Assembly (NCBI RefSeq): GCF_002009425.1
Contig: NZ_CP019936.1
Coordinates: 4,637,297-4,701,296, forward strand
Length of the DNA: 64,000 nt
Reading direction: 5' to 3'
DNA from: Thiosocius teredinicola
GTDB taxonomy: Bacteria; Pseudomonadota; Gammaproteobacteria; Chromatiales; Chromatiaceae
In this document: piece by piece, positions 43,562 through 52,215 of the stretch
Layout of the letters: every line of letters begins with the position of its first letter
Position numbering within the stretch: the stretch's first letter is position 1
Translations under genes and position numbers: made by a program
The notes under the pieces: model-generated
Told to the model about the DNA's origin: nothing
Database searches by the model: none
The model's input: only the letters and a program-made list of their open reading frames with translations

Positions 43562-44401
43562 TTAGGTGGCCCAGATACGCGGCAGGTGGGGCATCCGCCC
43601 GATCGCTTGTTCGCGTAATGCCTGCCAGATCGCGGTAAACATCCGCCGCGCGCCTTCGGTCGAATTGCCAAGATACCGCACCACAAGGATATCTTCGAGC
43701 AACGTGGCACCGGTGTAATCCGGCCCGTCGGTCAACAGCAGATCGCGGCAACGCTCAATACTCTGCTCGTCGGCATTGCTGATGTACAAGGTGGCGCCGA
43801 CCGCCATGCCGGCCATCAACGACAAACGGGCGCGGTTGTCGGCATCGACACGCAGGCGGTCGATGACCAGCGGCATGCCGTCGCGCTGAATCGTCAGGCG
43901 GCTGTCCAAGCGACCGTGTTCAAACAGCTCCTTGATCGCCGGGCGACCCAGGCATTGAATCTCCCAAGCACACAACCGCGCATCGCCGAGCAAATCAATG
44001 TCGGTCTGCAAGCGCACATCGGCGCCCGGAAACAGGATATTTTCCTGCGGCAACCACTCCAAGGTCGCCCCCGGCTGCACGTTGATGCGCTGGGTTTGCG
44101 AGGCATGACCGGCCGCGCTGCGGTAGAACTTGGTCGCGCCCGGTGTCGTCAACACAGCATGGGCACGGGCGCCGACATCTACCGAGATGTCGAGGGCATC
44201 GCCGGCGACGACACCGCCCGGTGGATGCAGCAGGTATACGTGACAGATATCGCCTTCGGGGTAAAACGGCCGCTGCACGGCCAACGGACCGTGGCGCTCC
44301 CGGTCAACCAGCACGGTGCGTTCGCCGCGTACTGCAAAGCCGAGCCGAAGGCGGGCCTGCCAGCCTTCGGTACGCGGAAGCGTTGCGACGGATGCCGTCA
44401 T
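43562..44401 (-). CDS. ureD: Urease accessory protein UreD
   Basis: Scaffold that docks UreFG on apo-urease and may channel nickel. With start ATG 44401 the product is 279 residues: WQARLRLGFAVRGERTVL, GPLAVQRPFYPEG, HPPGGVVAGDALDI and TTPGATKFYRS are UreD landmarks. The longer frame starting at 44461 overlaps the 55-codon gene upstream. That gene's stop is 10 bases before this start, so the two are in one operon. Confidence 0.95.
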   Translation of the reverse strand: MTASVATLPRTEGWQARLRLGFAVRGERTVLVDRERHGPLAVQRPFYPEGDICHVYLLHPPGGVVAGDALDISVDVGARAHAVLTTPGATKFYRSAAGHASQTQRINVQPGATLEWLPQENILFPGADVRLQTDIDLLGDARLCAWEIQCLGRPAIKELFEHGRLDSRLTIQRDGMPLVIDRLRVDADNRARLSLMAGMAVGATLYISNADEQSIERCRDLLLTDGPDYTGATLLEDILVVRYLGNSTEGARRMFTAIWQALREQAIGRMPHLPRIWAT

Positions 44402-44411
44402 TTGCAATTGC

Positions 44412-44579
44412 TCAGCGACGGCGCTTGACCCACGGGATCGCGACCGCCAGCAGGGGAACAAGGGTCAAGACCAGCCACGCATGCTCAACCACATGTTGCG
44501 CCACCGGTATATCGGCGACGTGAGCCTGGCTGCTTGCAGCAAGGCTCATCAGACCCATGATCGAAACGAACTTGCGCAT
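44412..44579 (-). CDS. Small secreted/membrane peptide in the urea operon
   Basis: A 55-residue gene with a strong GAGGGGGGA ribosome-binding sequence five bases before ATG 44579. The peptide starts with a signal-like segment (MRKFVSIMGLMSLAASSQA). A short polar stretch with histidines (HVADIPVAQHVVEHAW) follows, then one hydrophobic helix (LVLTLVPLLAVAIPW) and a basic VKRRR tail. It lies 19 bases after urtE and 10 bases before ureD. I do not recognise it. A nickel- or transporter-related membrane role is pure inference from position and histidines. Confidence 0.7.
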   Translation of the reverse strand: MRKFVSIMGLMSLAASSQAHVADIPVAQHVVEHAWLVLTLVPLLAVAIPWVKRRR

Positions 44580-44598
44580 GTTTCCCCCCTCGGAAAGA

Positions 44599-45294
44599 TC
44601 AGACGGTCAGGTATTGTTGTATCAGCTCTTCATTCAACTCCGGCATATCGCCGGTTGCAACCGCCCGCCCGCGGTCAAGCAGGCAGAAACGGTCCGCCAC
44701 CTTGCGCGCAAACGGCAGCTTTTGTTCGACCAGCAACACCGTCAGGCCCATCTCCTGGTTGAGACGACGCACGATGTTGCCGATATCCGCGACGATATTG
44801 GGCTGGATGCCCTCGGTCGGCTCATCCAGGATCAGCAGCTTGGGATCGGTGACCAGGGCGCGGCCGATCGCAAGCTGCTGTTGCTGTCCACCGGACAGGT
44901 CGCCGCCACGCCGGCCCATCATCTCTTTGAGCACCGGAAACAGTTCGAAGATGAAATCCGGGATCTTGCGCAGGCCGTCGCGCCGCGCCGGCAGGCCGAT
45001 CAACAGGTTCTCCTCGACCGACATCAACGGAAAGATCTGCCGGCCCTGCGGCACATAGCCGATGCCCAGGCCGGCGCGCTGTTCGGCGCTCGCACCGGTC
45101 AGATCGTGCCCGAGGTAGTTCATGCCGCCCGACTTGACCGGCAACAGACCCATGATGCACTGGAGCAACGTGGTCTTACCGACCCCGTTGCGCCCCATCA
45201 ACACGGTGCACTGGCCTTCCGGCACCTCGAGATCGAGATCCCACAGGGTGTGTGACTGGCCGTAGAACTGGTTGAGTTGCTCGATCTTCAACAT
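44599..45294 (-). CDS. urtE: Urea ABC transporter ATP-binding protein UrtE
   Basis: LivF-type ATPase. The 231-residue product has Walker A LMGRNGVGKTTLLQ (about 35), signature LSGGQQQQLAIGRALV and Walker B LLILDEPTEGIQPNIV. The N-terminal FYGQSHTLWDLDLEVPEGQ is typical of UrtE. With UrtABCD it forms a high-affinity urea importer. Confidence 0.95.
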   Translation of the reverse strand: MLKIEQLNQFYGQSHTLWDLDLEVPEGQCTVLMGRNGVGKTTLLQCIMGLLPVKSGGMNYLGHDLTGASAEQRAGLGIGYVPQGRQIFPLMSVEENLLIGLPARRDGLRKIPDFIFELFPVLKEMMGRRGGDLSGGQQQQLAIGRALVTDPKLLILDEPTEGIQPNIVADIGNIVRRLNQEMGLTVLLVEQKLPFARKVADRFCLLDRGRAVATGDMPELNEELIQQYLTV

Positions 45295-45318
45295 GACCCG
45301 ATTCCGACGCGGTAGCGG

Positions 45319-46140
45319 TTACTCGCCAAGGTAGACCTCCACGACCTTCGGGTCGTTCTGCACCTGGTCCATCGATCCTTCGGCCAGCACGGTGCCCTGG
45401 TGCAACACCGTGACCCGCGAGTTCAGTGCACGCACGAAGTCCATATCATGTTCGACGACTACCACCGAATGCTCGCCGGCGAGCGACGTCAGCAGTTCCA
45501 CTGTGCGGTCCATCTCCTGGTGCGTCATACCCGCGGCGGGTTCGTCGACCAGCAACAACAAGGGGTTCTGCATCAGCAGCATGCCGATCTCCAGCCACTG
45601 TTTCTGACCGTGCGACAAGGCACCGGCGAGTCGTTGCGCCTCGGTACTGAGGCCGGTGAGTTCGAGTACTTCGTCGATGTGCTCGCGCTGTTCGGCGTTG
45701 AGTTTGGCGCGCAAAGTGCGCCACACACCTTTCGGCCCGGCCATCGACAATTCCAGGTTCTCGAACACCGTGTGGTGTTCAAATACCGTCGGCTTCTGAA
45801 ACTTGCGACCGATGCCCGCCTGCGCGATCTCCGGCTCACTCATCTGCAGCAGGTTCATGCGCGATCCGAACCAGCAGGCCCCGGTGTCCGGGCGCGTTTT
45901 GCCGGTGATGATATCCATCATGGTGGTCTTGCCTGCGCCGTTCGGCCCGATCAGGCAACGCAGCTCACCGGCGTCGACATAGAAATTCAGATTGTTGATC
46001 GCCTTGAAGCCGTCGAATGCGACTGACACGTCTTCCATGTACAGCACGGTGCCGTGCGACAGGTCGAGACCGTCGACCGTCTTCGACACCATGAAGTTGA
46101 AGACGCGGTCGCGACGAAAAACGCCCTGAACGCCGCTCAT
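45319..46140 (-). CDS. urtD: Urea ABC transporter ATP-binding protein UrtD
   Basis: LivG-type ATPase of 273 residues: Walker A CLIGPNGAGKTTMMDIITG, signature in GALSHGQKQWLEIGMLL, Walker B LLLVDEPAAGMTHQEMD. The start is fixed by the ATGA overlap with the urtC stop (46137-46140); the frame's eight upstream codons lie within urtC. The variant signature SHGQ is normal for this family. Confidence 0.95.
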   Translation of the reverse strand: MSGVQGVFRRDRVFNFMVSKTVDGLDLSHGTVLYMEDVSVAFDGFKAINNLNFYVDAGELRCLIGPNGAGKTTMMDIITGKTRPDTGACWFGSRMNLLQMSEPEIAQAGIGRKFQKPTVFEHHTVFENLELSMAGPKGVWRTLRAKLNAEQREHIDEVLELTGLSTEAQRLAGALSHGQKQWLEIGMLLMQNPLLLLVDEPAAGMTHQEMDRTVELLTSLAGEHSVVVVEHDMDFVRALNSRVTVLHQGTVLAEGSMDQVQNDPKVVEVYLGE

Positions 46141-47222
46141 GACTCGGCCTCCTTGCGCCGCCACAGTCCGACGATACCGCGCGGCAACAGCAGGGTAACC
46201 AGCACGAACAGGCCGCCGAGGGCAAACAACCAGAACTCGGGAAAGGCCGCGGTGAACCAGCTTTTCGCATAGTTCACGCCGACCGCGCCGAGTACGGCAC
46301 CATACAAGGTGGCGCGCCCGCCCATCGCCACCCAGATCACGACCTCGATCGAGTTCAGCGGGGCGAATTCACCCGGATTGATGATGCCGACCTGCGGCAC
46401 GTACAGTGCACCGGCGACACCGGCAAGCATCGCCGAGAACGTGAATATGGCGAGCTTGACGTGTTCAACCTTGTAGCCGATGAAGCGCGTGCGATCTTCG
46501 GTATCGCGGATCGCCACCGCCACCCGACCGAGACGCGATTTCACTAGGGCGCGACAGGCGATGTAGCCAATGGCCAACGCGACGCCGGACGCAATGAACA
46601 AACCGATACGCGTGCTATCGGATTGCAGACTGAAGCCAAGTATGTCCTTGAAGTCGGTCAGGCCGTTATTGCCACCGAAACCCATCTCGTTGCGGAAGAA
46701 CGCCAGCATCAGGGCGTAGGTCAACGCCTGGGTAATGATGGACAGATAAACGCCGGTCACGCGCGAGCGAAAAGCCAGCCAACCGAACACGAAGGCGAGC
46801 AGCCCCGGTGCGAGAAACACCATCAACGCGGCGAACCAGAACTGATCGAAGCCGTGCCAGAACCAGGGCAGTTCCTGCCAGTTCAGAAACACCATGAAGT
46901 CGGGCAGCAACGGATTGCCGTAGACACCGCGCTCGCCGATCTGGCGCATCAGGTACATGCCCATGGCGTAACCGCCGAGCGCGAAGAACGCGGCATGGCC
47001 GAGGCTCAGAATGCCGAGATAGCCCCACACCAGGTCGACGGCCACAGCGAGCAAGGCATAGGTGAGGTACTTGCCGAGCAGGGTCACCGTGTAGGTCGAG
47101 AGATACAGCGGGTTGTCCGTCGGCAGACTGTTGAGGATTGGTACCGCGATCATCACGGCGATCAGGATCAACAGAAAGACCTGCCCACCCCGGTCTCCCT
47201 TCAGGCTACGCGTCAACAACAT
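46137..47222 (-). CDS. urtC: Urea ABC transporter permease UrtC
   Basis: LivM-type inner-membrane permease, 361 residues with about eight to ten hydrophobic helices. GYLGILSLGHAAFFALGGYAMGMYLMRQ and AGVAGALYVPQVGIINPGE are characteristic. It follows urtB by 82 bases. Confidence 0.94.
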   Translation of the reverse strand: MLLTRSLKGDRGGQVFLLILIAVMIAVPILNSLPTDNPLYLSTYTVTLLGKYLTYALLAVAVDLVWGYLGILSLGHAAFFALGGYAMGMYLMRQIGERGVYGNPLLPDFMVFLNWQELPWFWHGFDQFWFAALMVFLAPGLLAFVFGWLAFRSRVTGVYLSIITQALTYALMLAFFRNEMGFGGNNGLTDFKDILGFSLQSDSTRIGLFIASGVALAIGYIACRALVKSRLGRVAVAIRDTEDRTRFIGYKVEHVKLAIFTFSAMLAGVAGALYVPQVGIINPGEFAPLNSIEVVIWVAMGGRATLYGAVLGAVGVNYAKSWFTAAFPEFWLFALGGLFVLVTLLLPRGIVGLWRRKEAES

Positions 47223-47304
47223 GGCCGTCGCACTCCAGGTCGCCGTACCTGCAAAGGCATCGACACCTCACTGTCAAAGCGCCAATCGACGATCAACTTC
47301 ACAA

Positions 47305-48912
47305 TCAACCCTCGGCAGCACGGCCTTTCTGCGGGAACAATCCGCGCGGCCGCTTCTGAATGAACAAAATGATGAACACGAGCACCAGGATCTTGGCCAG
47401 CACCGCACCCGCCCAGGGCTCCATGATCTTGTTGGCGATCCCGAGGCTGAGGCCGCCGACCAATGTGCCCCACAGGTTGCCGACACCGCCGAACACCACG
47501 ACCATGAAGCTGTCGACGATGTACGACTGCCCCAGGTTCGGTCCGACGTTGGTCAGCTGCGACAGGGCCACGCCTGCGATGCCGGCGATACCCGAACCGA
47601 GACCGAAGGTCATCGCATCGACCCGCGACGAGCGCACGCCCATCGCGCGCGCCATGGCCCGGTTCTGCGACACCGCGCGCACCTGCAGACCCAGCCGGGT
47701 GTACTTGAGCACCATGAACAGGCCGGCGAATACCAGCAGGCAGAAGATGAAGATGTATAGGCGGTTGTAGGTCAGCGACAGCACGCTGTTGATCTGCCAG
47801 AAGCCGCTGAGAAAATCCGGGTTCGACACCGGCACGTTCTGCGGCGAGATCACGGTACGCACCAGCTGCTGCAGGATCAGGCTGATACCGAACGTCGCAA
47901 GCAGTGTCTCCAGCGGGCGACCGTACAAGAAACGGATCACGCCGCGCTCGATCGCCACGCCCACTGCACCCGATACAAGGAAGGCGGCAGGTATCGACAG
48001 CAGGATCGACAGGCCGATCATGTCGGGCATCGCCTGCTGGATCAGATAGGTGGTGTAGGCGCCGAGCATGATCAGCTCGCCGTGCGCCATGTTGATCACG
48101 CCCATGACGCCGAATGTGATCGCCAGGCCGATCGCGGCCAATACCAGTACCGAACCGGCGCTCAGGCCGAAGAAGAAGGTCTCGACATGACCATAGAACG
48201 CGACACGGTCTTCGATCTTCTTCATCGCAGCAGCGGCCGCAGCGCGCACCGACTCGTCCGGATCGTCAGCCGCCAGGCGGGTCAGCTGGTTACGCACGCC
48301 CTGCTCCAGGCTGCCCGATACGCCTTCGATTGCAGCGCGCCGTACTTCCGGGTCGGGGTTGCTCAACCGCGCCAACTCCATCGCATCCTGCATCACGGCA
48401 CGTACCGCCTTGTCCTCTTCGGTTTGCAGCAGCCGCTCGAACAGTGCAGCGTGTTCCGGCTCGCTGTTCGACAACATCTCTTTGACTGCGCGCAGGCGCA
48501 TCTCAGGGTCCGCATTCGACAGACCGATCTCGGCCAGCAGGCTGCGGATATGTCCGCGCATGGCATTGTTGATCGTGAAACGCTTGAATTTGCGTTTGCT
48601 GGTCTTACCGTAGCTTTCGCCGGTAAGCGCATCGATGGCGACCGTCTCCCCGCCTTCGCGCGCCATGACGACCAGGCGGTTGTTTTGTTTCAGGTAGCGC
48701 AATTCGCCGTCGAGCAAACCGCGCAATAATTCAGTGGCTTTTTCGTGACCGGATTGGGCAATCGCGACCACACCTTCGTCTTTCACGCCGAAGTTGCGAT
48801 CCAGGATCTGTTCGAAGGCAGCGTCCAGCGTTGCGTCGCCCGTCTGAATCTCGGCCGCATGCGAGGGAGACAGCAGACACAACAGGAGTGCGGCAAGGAC
48901 GAATCGCAGCAT
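47305..48912 (-). CDS. urtB: Urea ABC transporter permease UrtB with periplasmic N-terminal domain
   Basis: The 535-residue protein is a LivH-type permease (helices from about 250; FGVMGVINMAHGELIMLGAYTTY is the family motif). It is preceded by a signal peptide (about 20 residues) and a roughly 220-residue extracytoplasmic region. That region contains HEAT-like helical repeats around residues 130-235 (DPEMRLRAVKEML, DPEVRRAAIEGVSG, DPDESVRAAAAAAMKKIE). Such extended UrtB proteins occur in proteobacteria; the role of the extension is not known to me. It could bind UrtA or another periplasmic partner. Confidence 0.94.
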   Translation of the reverse strand: MLRFVLAALLLCLLSPSHAAEIQTGDATLDAAFEQILDRNFGVKDEGVVAIAQSGHEKATELLRGLLDGELRYLKQNNRLVVMAREGGETVAIDALTGESYGKTSKRKFKRFTINNAMRGHIRSLLAEIGLSNADPEMRLRAVKEMLSNSEPEHAALFERLLQTEEDKAVRAVMQDAMELARLSNPDPEVRRAAIEGVSGSLEQGVRNQLTRLAADDPDESVRAAAAAAMKKIEDRVAFYGHVETFFFGLSAGSVLVLAAIGLAITFGVMGVINMAHGELIMLGAYTTYLIQQAMPDMIGLSILLSIPAAFLVSGAVGVAIERGVIRFLYGRPLETLLATFGISLILQQLVRTVISPQNVPVSNPDFLSGFWQINSVLSLTYNRLYIFIFCLLVFAGLFMVLKYTRLGLQVRAVSQNRAMARAMGVRSSRVDAMTFGLGSGIAGIAGVALSQLTNVGPNLGQSYIVDSFMVVVFGGVGNLWGTLVGGLSLGIANKIMEPWAGAVLAKILVLVFIILFIQKRPRGLFPQKGRAAEG

Positions 48913-48997
48913 GGTTCCGGCTTCGTTTTATCGTTATCGGAGGGGTGGCGCCGATGTACGGGGCATCGGCGCCACAGCTTTGCACAGCTAACTCAGA

Positions 48998-50293
48998 TCA
49001 CTCGTAGTTCTGACCCGAGCACTTCGCCGTCTTGACGTTGTAGTTGCCGCAGGAAAGCGGCGCACGCCAATCGGAGATCAGGTCTTTCGAACCTTCGAGG
49101 AAGTCGGACCAGGCATCGCCGACCACCAGACCGGGGGTACGCGAAACGATCTGGAACTGACCGTCGTCGAGGATCTCGCCGATCAGCACCGGCTTGGTGA
49201 TGTGATGGTTGGGCATCATTGCCGAGGTACCGCCCGACAGGTTCGGTACGGCCACACCGATGATGGCGTCGGCAACGGCGTCCGGATCGGTCGTGCCGGC
49301 CTTCTCAACCGCTTTTACCCACATGTTGAAGCCGATGTAGTGCGCTTCCATCGGGTCGTTGGTGACGCGGTCTTCGTTCTTGATGAACTTGTGCCAGGCT
49401 TCGATGAAGCTGTCGTTGTTCTCGTCTTCGACACTCATGAAGTAGTTCCACGCGGCCAGGTGACCGACCAGTGGCTTGGTGTCGATGCCGGAGAGTTCCT
49501 CTTCGCCGACCGAGAAGGCCACGACCGGAATATCTTCGGCCGAGATGCCCTGGTTACCCAGTTCCTTGTAGAACGGCACGTTCGCATCGCCGTTGATGGT
49601 CGAGACGACCGCGGTCTTCTTGCCGGCCGAACCGAACTTCTTGATCTCGGCAACGATCGACTGCCAATCGGAATGACCGAACGGCGTGTAGTTGATCATG
49701 ATGTCGGCAGACGCGACGCCCTTGCCCTTGAGGTAGGCCTCGAGGATCTTGTTGGTGGTGCGCGGGTACACATAGTCGGTACCGGCCAAAACCCAGCGCT
49801 CGACGCCTTGTTCCATCAGGTAATCGACGGCAGGGATCGCCTGCTGGTTCGGCGCGGCACCGGTGTAGAACACGTTCTTGGACGACTCTTCGCCCTCGTA
49901 TTGCACCGGGTAGAACAACAGGCTGTTGAGTTCTTCGAACACCGGCAGCACCGACTTGCGCGACACCGAGGTCCAGCACCCGAACGTGGCGGCAACCTTC
50001 TCTTTCTCGATCAGCTCGCGCGCCTTTTCAGCAAACAGTGGCCAGTTGGAAGCCGGGTCTACAACCACCGCTTCAAGTTTTTTACCGAGCACACCGCCCT
50101 TTTTGTTCTGCTCCTCGATCAGCATCAGCATGGTGTCTTTCAGCGTCGTCTCGGAGATCGCCATGGTGCCCGACAACGAGTGCAGGACACCGACCTTGAT
50201 GGTGTCGGCAGCGCTGACCGCGCCGGCAACACTCATCGCCGTGACGGCCGATACGGCCAATGACATTCGGCGGAGTTGCGTAACAAAGCTCAT
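48998..50293 (-). CDS. urtA: Urea ABC transporter substrate-binding protein UrtA
   Basis: Periplasmic receptor of 431 residues with a Sec signal peptide (about 29 residues, ending AVSAA). The mature protein begins DTIKVGVLHSLSGTMAISE and contains FGCWTSVSRKSVLPVFE and LFYPVQYEGEESSKNVFYTG, matching the UrtA/AmiC-like family rather than amino-acid binders. First gene of the urea block, behind the sigma-54/NtrC-type control region. Confidence 0.96.
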   Translation of the reverse strand: MSFVTQLRRMSLAVSAVTAMSVAGAVSAADTIKVGVLHSLSGTMAISETTLKDTMLMLIEEQNKKGGVLGKKLEAVVVDPASNWPLFAEKARELIEKEKVAATFGCWTSVSRKSVLPVFEELNSLLFYPVQYEGEESSKNVFYTGAAPNQQAIPAVDYLMEQGVERWVLAGTDYVYPRTTNKILEAYLKGKGVASADIMINYTPFGHSDWQSIVAEIKKFGSAGKKTAVVSTINGDANVPFYKELGNQGISAEDIPVVAFSVGEEELSGIDTKPLVGHLAAWNYFMSVEDENNDSFIEAWHKFIKNEDRVTNDPMEAHYIGFNMWVKAVEKAGTTDPDAVADAIIGVAVPNLSGGTSAMMPNHHITKPVLIGEILDDGQFQIVSRTPGLVVGDAWSDFLEGSKDLISDWRAPLSCGNYNVKTAKCSGQNYE

Positions 50294-50416
50294 TCTTGAA
50301 TTTCTCCCCTTTCGGATTTAGCGAAACTGTCGCCAGCCGGCACCCAGCGAATAGTCACCGGCTCGGCACGGCCGGTCGGGTTGTGAATCCGGCCAGGACG
50401 ACAGATGCCCGGTGAC

Positions 50417-50432
50417 TGCAGTAGCTATGCCA
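50417..50432 (-). promoter_or_regulatory. Putative sigma-54 promoter of the urt-ure operon
   Basis: Minus strand: TGGCAT-N5-CTGCA, with GG and GC exactly ten bases apart, against the consensus TGGCAC-N5-TTGCA (two mismatches). The predicted start is near 50406, about 113 bases before urtA. NtrC-type sites lie upstream at suitable distance. Confidence 0.7.
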
Positions 50433-50496
50433 ATTCCATAAGGACTTGTTTCAACGCAAGAAAATCGAAAACCGAGCACGCTCCGACAAAGCGAAC

Positions 50497-50511
50497 GCAC
50501 CATCGTTGCCC
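50497..50511 (-). promoter_or_regulatory. Second, weaker NtrC-like site
   Basis: GCACCA-TCG-TTGCCC has one perfect half and one poor half. Its centre is 32 bases (three helical turns) from the strong site, the same spacing as the two NtrC sites at enteric glnA. Confidence 0.45.
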
Positions 50512-50528
50512 GTCCGCACAAAAGTGGC

Positions 50529-50543
50529 GCACCATACTGGTGC
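50529..50543 (-). promoter_or_regulatory. NtrC-binding dyad (enhancer site, near perfect)
   Basis: GCACCA-TAC-TGGTGC matches the inner dyad of the NtrC consensus at all twelve defined bases. Its centre is about 130 bases upstream of the predicted sigma-54 start. Confidence 0.75.
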
Positions 50544-50792
50544 CTCAAGACCATGCATGCATCAGGGGGAATGGCGCGATCTTAGCGACCGGATGTTTGC
50601 CGACGTTGGGCGCGTAAATAACTGAATTCAGTACGCTGCCGTGTTCTACACGCGGCATGTTCAGCGTCGCTGAATGCGACGCCCTGTTACGGTGCAGCAA
50701 ATCGCAATGCTGCGAACACGCAAATCAACGCCTGGGCACCACAAAGGAGCGGAGAAAAGCGGGAGGGTCAGACGCAATCCCTAGAAACACAA

Positions 50793-50811
50793 CACCCCCT
50801 GAACGGGGGTG
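50793..50811 (-). terminator. Terminator of the PilT/PilU gene
   Basis: A 7-bp stem (CACCCCC/GGGGGTG) with a 5-base loop lies 36 bases after the stop, followed on the minus strand by TTGTGTTT, a poor U-tract. Confidence 0.55.
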
Positions 50812-50846
50812 CTGCAGTACTCGTAGCTGAAAAGGGTCGCGCCGGA

Positions 50847-52007
50847 TTAACGGAACTCGGCAACCACGCCGTCGTCGTCGCCGGACTCGGTCGGTTCGAG
50901 CGACAGGCCGCTGCCCCAATCGGTGCTGGTGACCTTCTTACCGGCGTTGGATGTCTTGATCTGGATCTTCACGTTGCTCGACGAGTCGGCGAAGTCATAC
51001 GCGACCTCTTCGGTGATCCGGCCTTCGTGATACAGGCTGACCAAGTGCTGGTCGAACGACTGCATCTTGTACTGACCACCGCGCTCGATGGCGTCCTTGA
51101 TACCGCCGATTTCCAACTTGCTGATCAGATCGGCGATATAGCCGGTGTTGATCATGACCTCGACCACGGCCACCTTGCCGCCGTCTTTGGCCGGCACCAG
51201 GCGCTGACAGACGATCGCCCGCAGGTTCTGTGCGATACGCTTGGCCTGGGCTTCGAGACCGTCTTTCGGGTAGAAACCGAGGATACGCTCCATGGTCGTC
51301 ATCGCGTTGTTGGCGTGCAGGGTCGACAGTGCGAGGTGACCGGTGTTGGCGAATTTCAGCGCGAATTCCATCGTATCGTGGTCGCGGATCTCACCCATTA
51401 GAATGACGTCGGGCGATTCGCGCAGCGCCGCCTTCATGCCGGTGCCGAAATCCAGCGTATCGACGCCGATCTCGCGCTGCGCGACGATCGATTTCTTATG
51501 CTCGTGCACGTATTCGATCGGATCTTCCAACGTCAGGATGTGCCCACCGGCACTGCTGTTGCGGTGATCGATCATGGCTGCCAGCGTGGTCGACTTACCC
51601 GAGCCGGTCGCACCGACCAGCAGGATCAAGCCGTTGCGCGCCATGACCATATCTTTGAGCACCGGCGGCACACCCAGCGTGTCGACCGTCGGTACATCGG
51701 TGTTGATGTGACGCAACACCAGCGCCGCCTCGCCGCGTTGGCGGAAGGCATTGCCACGAAAACGGCCGATGCCTTTGTACGACAGTGAGAAATCGACCTC
51801 GCCGTGCTCTTCGAAATGCTTCAACTTCTCGTCGGTCAGGATCTCGCGTACCGCCCGTTCGGCGTCGCCTACATCCAACGGCTCACCGAGTTGTGCAAAG
51901 CCTTTGGGTGTCTTCATCGAGATCTTTGCGCCGGTGTAGAAAAACACGTCGGCCGCGTTGTTCTGCACCATGATCTGAAGAATTCGGGGGACGTCGATAT
52001 GCGCCAT
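50847..52007 (-). CDS. pilU: Type IV pilus retraction ATPase, PilT/PilU family
   Basis: Hexameric ATPase that depolymerises the pilus for twitching motility. The 386-residue product has the PilT N-terminal PAS-like domain (FRGNAFRQRGEAALVLR), Walker A VGATGSGKSTTLAAM (about 130), Asp box LTLEDPIEYVH, Walker B ESPDVILMGEIRD and His box STLHANNAMTTMERI. The acidic C-terminal tail and absence of a PilT AIRNLI motif favour PilU. PilU usually follows pilT; no pilT is next to it here, so the subtype is tentative. It would act with the pilMNOPQ machine encoded about 25 kb away. Confidence 0.88.
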   Translation of the reverse strand: MAHIDVPRILQIMVQNNAADVFFYTGAKISMKTPKGFAQLGEPLDVGDAERAVREILTDEKLKHFEEHGEVDFSLSYKGIGRFRGNAFRQRGEAALVLRHINTDVPTVDTLGVPPVLKDMVMARNGLILLVGATGSGKSTTLAAMIDHRNSSAGGHILTLEDPIEYVHEHKKSIVAQREIGVDTLDFGTGMKAALRESPDVILMGEIRDHDTMEFALKFANTGHLALSTLHANNAMTTMERILGFYPKDGLEAQAKRIAQNLRAIVCQRLVPAKDGGKVAVVEVMINTGYIADLISKLEIGGIKDAIERGGQYKMQSFDQHLVSLYHEGRITEEVAYDFADSSSNVKIQIKTSNAGKKVTSTDWGSGLSLEPTESGDDDGVVAEFR

Positions 52008-52215
52008 AACTGCGAACGCTCCTATAGCATCACGCGTAGAAAGAAGCCGGTCCTGTCACCCTTTGTGCGCCGCAACCATGTCGGATCGCATCGCAGACAA
52101 GCCGGGGTCAATGGCTTTTGTATCGGTGGATGGGACGAAAACTTGCCCCTCATTCGTCCATTATGTGAACCAAACGACTTAAGCGGCCACGTTCGCCGGC
52201 GGCTGGGCGCAGCTT

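Larger units (their letters stand above)
50294..50846. other. urtA upstream/pilU downstream region
   Basis: These 553 bases hold the sigma-54-like promoter, two NtrC-like sites and, at the far end, the pilU terminator. Between about 50560 and 50790 I see no gene and no clear signal. Confidence 0.5.

Noticed and set aside
49202-50263. Open frame of 353 codons opposite urtA
   Set aside because: Antisense shadow of urtA with no start signal; similar shadows oppose ureC, damX and the TPR-sulfotransferase.
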